A stretch of DNA of 64,000 nt from Portulaca oleracea (taxonomy: Eukaryota; Streptophyta; Magnoliopsida; Caryophyllales; Portulacaceae), in contig CM055872.1 of NCBI GenBank assembly GCA_029582165.1, forward strand, positions 49,179,695-49,243,694. Reading direction: 5' to 3'. The position numbers and the translations under genes were made by a program. Of this stretch, positions 58,794-64,000 are shown piece by piece. The notes under the pieces were generated by a model that had not been told where the DNA came from, did not search any database, and saw only the letters and a list, made by a program, of their open reading frames with translations. Position 1 is the first letter of the stretch. Every line of letters begins with the position of its first letter.

Positions 58794-59043
58794 GAACATT
58801 ATCTGCAATCGGAGGAGAAGAAGAAGAGGAAGAAGAGGAAGCAGCCTTGAGGGATACGGTCCGTTTGCGGGATCTGAGTGTGTATAAACAGAGATTTGGA
58901 AAACGAGAAGGGAAAGAAGGATTGGGTGGGCGAGTATGAGAGTGAAGCCTACGACGATGAAGAGACATTGGAGGAAAGCGGTAGAGTTTGGTGATGGGAG
59001 GAATGGAGGTGGTTGTTGAAGCACGAGTATCGGGAGGCATCAT
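46371..59043 (-). CDS. ABCD2: Plastid-targeted ABC transporter, ABCD family half-transporter (ABCD2-like), ten exons
   Basis: Exons in transcript order: 59043-58798, 58053-57867, 57147-57080, 55551-55225, 55147-54983, 51436-51208, 49918-49683, 49591-49321, 47446-47175, 46562-46371. All introns are GT-AG, phases join exactly, and the product is 730 residues. The Ser/Thr/Arg-rich, acid-poor N-terminus (1-80) is a chloroplast transit peptide. A membrane domain (ABC_membrane_2 type, about 95-410) includes WRLAAVFALTLGTTGISVAF and the EAA-like RENAESIAFYGGEENE. The nucleotide-binding domain has Walker A GPSGAGKT (489-496), signature LSLGEQQR (from 632), Walker B LILMDE (652-657) and switch His 686. 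Half-transporters of this type pair to move substrates through a membrane using ATP; the plastid substrate is unknown to me. No defect is seen. Confidence 0.93.
47471..47950. repeat. GCG-rich inverted-end repeat in intron 8 of ABCD2
   Basis: CTTAGATTAAAATAGCGCG at the left and the complement of TTTTTAAAACTAAG at the right form imperfect inverted ends. The interior is full of GGCGC and GCGCA words. It is related to the intron block at 33068-33550. No target duplication found. Confidence 0.5.
51903..52891. mobile_element. Inverted-repeat DNA transposon (989 bp) in intron 5 of ABCD2
   Basis: Perfect 9-bp duplication GTTGTAGAC (51894-51902 and 52892-52900). Ends are AGTGGCGGATC and the complement of GGATCCGCCCATG, followed inside by GGGGTGGCCA on both sides. 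The interior has a CCACAACC-rich stretch (51980-52160) and an (AAT)n tract. No transposase. Superfamily not certain; hAT- or Mutator-related by duplication length. Confidence 0.8.
52261..52336. repeat. (AAT)n/(AATCAT)n microsatellite
   Basis: Low-complexity tract inside the transposon at 51903-52891. Confidence 0.9.
52901..54982. other. Remainder of ABCD2 intron 5
   Basis: About 2 kb without a recognisable gene. AT-rich at 52970-53560. A TATTGGCCGAACGGTCAATA segment near 54049 is a near-perfect inverted repeat. Otherwise nothing delimited. Confidence 0.4.
56663..56947. mobile_element. hAT MITE (285 bp) in intron 3 of ABCD2
   Basis: Perfect 8-bp duplication GTTGAAGT (56655-56662 and 56948-56955). 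Ends are TAGCGCTGGCAAATT and the complement of AATTTTGCCGGCACTA. The interior shares TCCGGACAT and TTGTCCGAATTTT words with the MITE at 41109-41406. Confidence 0.9.
58199..58450. mobile_element. Stowaway MITE (252 bp) in intron 1 of ABCD2
   Basis: TA target duplication (58197-58198 and 58451-58452). The inverted ends CTCCATCTGTTCTATATTAA and the complement of TTAATATAGAACAGGGAG fit the CTCCCTCCGTTC terminus of Stowaway (Tc1/mariner) elements. No coding capacity. Confidence 0.9.
58765..58792. repeat. (GA)n/(CT)n tract beside the exon 1 donor
   Basis: Fourteen GA units on the plus strand, so a CT tract a few bases inside intron 1 on the gene strand. Confidence 0.9.
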
Positions 59044-59130
59044 CTTTTTCAGTTGGATTCCTACTTTTTCTGCAATCTAGCAAGGAGAGAGCCCTTACTC
59101 CTCAGTGGAGTAGCCTTTGCAACGTGTGGA

Positions 59131-59138
59131 GTATATAG
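59131..59138 (-). promoter_or_regulatory. TATA-like box of ABCD2
   Basis: The minus strand reads CTATATAC about 90 bp upstream of the ATG at 59043, which would place the start site near 59100. Confidence 0.5.
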
Positions 59139-60069
59139 AAACATAAACAAATGGGGAAACTTTTTTTGATAAAGAAATCAGCGTTGAGCACCAACCAACT
59201 CTCCCGCGGCCGCTAGGCACCAACCCGGCAAGTGGCAACGCTCCTTCATTTTCTACAAACTATTGATCATATCCTTATCTTCATGTCGCCCATTTTTTTA
59301 CAATAATTTTCATTAACGCCCTTAAACCTTATAATTTCATTCTTTAACTTCTTTTTAGTTTCTTTTTCATATAATAATAATAGTTATAATAATAATAATA
59401 ATAATATTTAAAAAATTTATTTTAAAAAATTTAATAAAAAAACCCAGCAGCACCCGGTTTCTACACGCAAATTGTGGCGGCACCACGAAGTTGTCGCACG
59501 TAGATCGCGGCACTGCCACGACTGAACCGCAATCTTTAGAGCAAAAATGAAGAAGTAAAAATGAGATGTGAGATTTTTAGAGAGAGAAAAAAGTTTGTAT
59601 TATTCAGAGTAACATAGGTAAAAGTTCGTATTATTTTTTAAGTCAACGTGGATGACATGGCAAAGTCAAAACAACCAGACATATGCCTCCGCCGCCACGT
59701 TAGACCGCCACCGAGTTAAGTTCAACTTAACTCAGTGGCGTACTATTGGGGGCAACGAGAGGTCAAAATTCGTATTATTAATCACCAAATCAAAAGTTTG
59801 TATTATTAAATCTTATATAACCAAAAGTTCGTATTATTAGAATCTAATTTCCCTTAAAAAAATGTCATTCTTAGAGCAAAATAACAATTATCGATTAATA
59901 TAGACAAATCTATCTATTAAGCTTCTTGGTATTTGTCATGAATCAAAACGCTTTTTAAACTTCTTGAATAATCTATAATTTGTGTTTTCAAAATTTTTAA
60001 TAACTTCTTTAGTAATTACACATGTTTATCAATTATGTTGATAGCATTTACTAGCTACAATGACAAGTA
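59139..60069. other. Upstream region of ABCD2, with a repeated AAAGTTCGTATTATT word
   Basis: No gene seen. AAGTT(C/T)GTATTATT or AATTCGTATTATT occurs five times in 59589-59842. An (AAT)n tract lies at 59368-59405. A GCGGCACCACG / CGGCACTGCCACG segment (59473-59515) and a GTGGCG...CGCCAC pair (59693-59738) suggest a decayed transposon. Confidence 0.45.
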
Positions 60070-60074
60070 GAAAT

Positions 60075-60874
60075 TGTTGGAAATATTTCAAGAGTATAAG
60101 AAGATTATATAGCATGAGGAATCATGTGGAACAAGTATAAGGATCATATATAAGATAAAGATAGAAAATATGATCAATACGAGTGTATAAGAGACCAGCA
60201 CGAGTCGTGCTGGATTCCAGAGAGCAAGAAAAATCATTCTGGGCTCAACACGGATCGTGTTGAGGCAACACGGACCGTGTTGCTCCCAACACGGACCGTG
60301 TTGATCTAACACGGACCGTGTTGAATGCCAGAATGTATTTTTAATGCTAAGGGCTATATAATCTTGAGTATTAAGTTTATGATATTGATATTAAGCTCGG
60401 TATTAAGATCCAACAGCTATATTATCATGACCAAGTCAAGGTCTTGATTCTCCATTAAGTGCCTTAATTACACCTTTGACTAAGGGGTGTGATTAGGGTT
60501 GGATTAGGGTGGAATTCTCCTATAAATAGGAGGCATTCCCAAGCCATTTGAGATCGTCACAAGCATCTATTCTATTCTATAATCACATCCTCTCAAATAT
60601 AGACTGCAGCTATACTTGAGAGAATCAAGTGAGAAACCTATGTCTTGAGTGCAACATGAGCTAAGTTTTATCCCTTTGAACATTTACGGAACAGTAAATA
60701 GTTCTTAAGGAAAATGAATACAAGACCATGACTCTTAGCGTTATCCAAACAAGTCAAGTTAACCATTTGGTTATTAAGTTCTATCTCCGTCTTGTCATAT
60801 GTACCGCTAGAAGATCAAGATACCAAGAGAAGATAATGACGATTCAAGCCATTGTCAAACATCATTTTCCAACA
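60075..60874 (+). repeat. 5' LTR of the 2.73-kb element
   Basis: 800 bp, with a palindrome cluster at 60195-60323 and a TATA box TATAAATAG at 60531-60539. The 3' LTR differs by one palindrome unit, a small deletion and a few substitutions. Confidence 0.9.
60195..60323. promoter_or_regulatory. Palindrome cluster in the 5' LTR
   Basis: CCAGCACGAGTCGTGCTGG (60195-60213), then four CAACACGGACCGTGTTG-type palindromes (8-base arms around one base, with small variants). They lie about 210 bp upstream of the TATA box, in the U3 part. Function not shown. Confidence 0.75.
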
Positions 60875-61985
60875 ATCTTAAGAACTATGTTTAAGTATTA
60901 TGTTTAAGTTTTCATAGCTATATGTTTTGAAGGGTAGACTTAAATATAAAAGGAGAGAATATAACCAAGGTAATGTGATGGTTTAATCATATACTTGGTA
61001 GTATACTCTACAATATAATCATTCATGATTATGAAACCATTGTTTATTCAATGAGTTAAAGTTATAAGTTCAAGTATGTAGCAAAGGATGGAGATGTAAT
61101 GGTTTAATTACATATAAGTTGGAAATTCGATTTCCATATAAATCAAAGTTTAAGTGGTTTGTCAAGTGCGAGGTTATTTTGTTCACAAGTTTGTATCCAT
61201 GGTTGTTTTTGGATGATAAGCATATAAGAGGATCCATATCAAGTTTACACATATAGTGTGATTATATCCAAAAATAATATGATGGTTTATGCATATTATG
61301 GTGAGGATATTCTTATTAAGGCCATGGTAAAGATAATTGTATATTTAGTGGACATTGTTATTAGAGATGGGTTAAGTAGCCTAAATATCTACTACTTCAC
61401 AACAATGACTCAACTTTACGAATTGGAATATCACCAATTTCTAAAGTTCAAATGAGTACGGAGTTGTCTAAAGTAGTAGGAAGCATCGATTTTATACATC
61501 TCAGGTTAAGTGATGCTTAATATCTGTAATGACAAAAGGTTGAGTGGTGACATTCTTAATAGACTTTGGGGAGCCTAATTACAGGGGCGGTAAGTTCCAA
61601 AGACTACCTATGTAAGTGTGATGTGTGGCCGCTGAAAGGAACTTAGGGCTAAAGTTCCAAAACACTTACTAAGGATAAGGACACAAGGTCGGATAATAAT
61701 GTCAAAGTTTTAACACTTAAGATTTAAAAACAAATGTATGTGTATTACGAGTATAGTTGATCAATATAAATCCAAAGTTCAAAGACATGTCTACTTTGTG
61801 ATTTGGATTCAATTTTGGCTTGTATACACTAAGTGAAAAGTTCAAAGAGTAATCTTTTCATTATGCATATGTTTGTGGGTTTCTCGGGTGATTACAAGAT
61901 AAGGTATATCTCAAATGGCGGGGGTGTTAACTCCTTAAGTAAAGTTATTTCAAGGGTTTTACATAATCTTGAAATAGCGGGGGAT
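60875..61985 (+). other. Interior of the 2.73-kb element
   Basis: AT-rich, with repeated AAAGTT, TAAGTT and ATGGTTTA words. The few open frames are under 75 codons and do not resemble known retroelement proteins. Confidence 0.6.
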
Positions 61986-62804
61986 TGTTGGAAATATTTC
62001 AAGAGTATAAGAATATTATATAGCATGAGGAATCATGTGGAACAAGTATAAGGATCATATCTAAGATAAAGATAGAAAATATGATCAATACGAGTGTATA
62101 AGAGACCAGCACGAGTCGTGCTGGACTCTAGAGAGCAAGAAAAATCATTTTGGGCTCAACACGGATCGTGTTGAGGCAACACGGACCATGTTGCTCCCAA
62201 CACGGACCCTGTTGCTCCCAACACGGACCGTGTTGATCTAACACGGGCCGTGTTGAATGCTAGAATGTGTTTTTAATGCTAAGGGCTATATAATCTTGAG
62301 TAATAAGTTTATGATATTGATATTAAGCTCGGTATTAAGTTCCAACAGCTATTATCATGACCAAGTCAAGGTCTTGATTCTCCATCAAGTGCCTTAATTA
62401 CACCTTTGACTAAGGGGTGTGATTAGGGTTGGATTAGGGTGGAATTCTCCTATAAATAGGAGACATTCCCAAGCCATTTGAGATCACCACAAGCATCTAT
62501 TCTATTCTATAGTCACATCCTCTCAAATATAGAATGCAGCTATACTTGAAAGAATCAAGTGAGAAACCTATGTCTTGAGTGCAACAAGAGCTAAATTTTA
62601 TCCCTTTGAACATTTACGGTACAGTAAATAGTTCTTAAGGAAAATGAGTACAAGACCATGACTCTTAGCGTTATCCAAACAAGTCAAGTTAACCATTTGG
62701 TTATTAAGTTCTATCTCCGTCTTGTCATATGTACCGCTAGAAGATCAAGATACCAAGAGAAGATGATGAAGATTCAAGCAGTTGTCAAACATCATTTTCC
62801 AACA
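61986..62804 (+). repeat. 3' LTR of the 2.73-kb element
   Basis: Matches 60075-60874. The palindrome cluster spans 62106-62255 with five CAACACGG-type units, one more than the 5' LTR, and variants such as CAACACGGACCATGTTG. The TATA box TATAAATAG is at 62451. Confidence 0.9.
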
Positions 62805-62809
62805 GAAAT

Positions 62810-63285
62810 GATACTCTAATTGTACCAGTCATAATAGAGAAAATGCATGTCTAACGCATAATTCTATATTTATAAGAAATATATATAAATAACATTTGTA
62901 TATGATTTATGTGTAGCCACAACCTTCAAACTAATGAAGCATATATTTCAAACAATTTCAATATATGTATGAATATAAATTTTAGAGAATGTAAGTGTAA
63001 AACAAGATGATTAAGAAGTATGATGATTCAAGATGTTTAGTAAAGTTTTGAATTTTATGTGTTATTTTTTATTATTATGTATTATTATGTGTTTATATTA
63101 TTACTACGAATTTATCTAGTTTTTCTTTACATAAAAGGTTTAAATTTTGTTATAATTGATGGTTTTTAGTTTGTTGTTGTGTATTTTTTTTTTTACAAAG
63201 GTAAGCAAGGATAAAAGACAGGCTAGCGACGTCTTCTCACAAGAAATCGGTCCGCCCTATCTAACTTAACTAAATTGCAGAGGTT
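62810..63285. other. AT-rich intergenic
   Basis: No gene or delimited repeat seen. T-rich and TATTATTATG-like stretches at 63060-63110. Confidence 0.4.
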
Positions 63286-63289
63286 AGGA

Positions 63290-64000
63290 TTATTTAGAAA
63301 AGACACACTCTCCTCAACCTCGTTAAGTGACCCTGATGAGCTAACCAGTCAGCGACCGCATTGGCTTCTCTGAAAATATGTGAAATTTTTACATCCTGGA
63401 AACGCTGAAGAAGAAGTTGTGCATCCTAAATGAGTCCTCTAATCTGCCAAGGGATTGAAAAGTTACCCTTTAGAGCCTGGATGACCACCATGTTATCGCC
63501 TTTTATGAAAATATGCTTGAATCCCGCTGAAGTCGCTTCCACAAGACCATCACGAAGCGCGCTCGCCTCAGCAACCAAAATAGGTGTATCTCCATAGTAT
63601 GCCGCACCCAAACGAAGAACCGCACCCCTCCAGTCTCTAATGATGAAGCCGCCCGCCGACGAATTGGAGATGTGAGAGCCGTCGAAGTTTAGTTTGACAG
63701 CGCCCACTGGGGGGTATACCAACGAACCAAAGCATGAGAATTGGTATACCCGCCCTCACTAATGCTACCCTGATTCTCTACCTCATTATTATTTCTGCAT
63801 TTCTTTTAGCCTATATGAGACACTGCAACGGACGAAAAATTTTATTTCTAAAGATAGCTTCATTCCTATTCTTCCAGATAGTCCATAAGAGAAAAATTCC
63901 CTTTATCAACTCTCTTCTTCGATCCCAAGATTTATTGGACACCAAAAAATGTTGAATAGAGTTACTTCCGAGATCAATCTCAGAAATCGAAATCCAACCA
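63290..64000 (-). pseudogene. LINE-type retroelement relic: RNase H and preceding linker
   Basis: Minus-strand frames from the right edge read RRELIKGIFLLWTIWKNRNE (the linker before RNase H in plant non-LTR elements). RNase H follows: VKLNFDGS, GGFIIRDWRGAVL, EASALRDGLVEA, then FREANAVADWLAHQ near 63350-63390. A TAG near 63805, a one-base shift near 63712 and a TAG at 63428-63426 interrupt it. It continues beyond the window. A host RNase H-like gene is possible but unlikely given the linker and the damage. Confidence 0.75.

Larger units (their letters stand above)
60075..62804 (+). mobile_element. Non-coding LTR retrotransposon, copia-like ends, 2.73 kb
   Basis: Perfect 5-bp duplication GAAAT (60070-60074 and 62805-62809). 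LTRs at 60075-60874 and 61986-62804 begin TGTTGGAAATATT and end CCAACA. A purine tract AAATAGCGGGGGAT precedes the 3' LTR, giving plus orientation. The 1.1-kb interior has no long ORF and no recognisable gag or pol. No standard PBS follows the 5' LTR. The element depends on another for movement. Superfamily is inferred from the terminal sequence. Confidence 0.88.

Noticed and set aside
63426..63722. Host RNase H gene
   Set aside because: The upstream LINE linker, a frame shift and two in-frame stops point to a dead non-LTR retroelement.

Overview
The window is nuclear DNA of a flowering plant, most likely a eudicot. It has AT-rich intergenic sequence, two intron-rich host genes with GT-AG introns and plant-type proteins, and layered plant transposons. 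No species can be named from the sequence alone. About 45% of the window is one nest of LTR retrotransposons, and most of the rest is small DNA transposons, retroelement debris and introns.

Positions 1-28888 hold a three-level nest. The oldest layer is a minus-strand Ty3/gypsy element of Tekay/Del appearance. It has LTRs of about 3.4 kb and a gag relic but no pol, and its 3' LTR runs off the left edge. A (TA)n tract next to the start of its 5' LTR (6521-6618 and 28804-28877) is split by a second minus-strand element, 6619-28803. This one is Tat/Ogre-like, with 973-bp LTRs and a broken gag. In place of pol it has hairpin-bearing tandem repeats and a long array of GACTT..AGTC units. Those tandem repeats are split in turn by a plus-strand Athila-like element at 9452-23300, with a perfect 5-bp target duplication GTCAT. 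The Athila-like copy keeps gag, protease, reverse transcriptase, RNase H, integrase and the extra ORF in the env-like position. Several stops and frameshifts make it non-functional by itself.

Positions 28889-31770 hold two long-inverted-repeat (Mutator-type) elements with 10-bp and 9-bp target duplications, then a degraded RRM-type ORF. Positions 32075-37268 (plus strand) are an apparently intact four-exon gene for a small CxxC zinc protein of the DUF866/CZIB family. Positions 37269-46370 are a transposon graveyard: hAT elements, a Mutator-type element with a hAT inserted in it, a gag relic, a SINE and a copia 3' end. Positions 46371-59043 (minus strand) are a complete ten-exon gene for a plastid-targeted ABCD-type half-size ABC transporter (ABCD2-like, 730 residues). 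Its introns carry four or more small transposons. Positions 60075-62804 are a 2.7-kb non-coding LTR element with target duplication GAAAT. The right edge (63290-64000) is a minus-strand LINE RNase H relic.

The most unusual signal is a set of clustered palindromes in promoter-proximal LTR positions. The Athila-like LTRs carry seven or eight copies of GCACGATCGTGC just upstream of the TATA box. A second, degenerate cluster lies ahead of the env-like ORF in the same element. The unrelated 2.7-kb element carries an analogous cluster (CAACACGGACCGTGTTG plus CCAGCACGAGTCGTGCTGG) upstream of its own TATA box. These look like independently acquired regulatory arrays, but no function is proven here.
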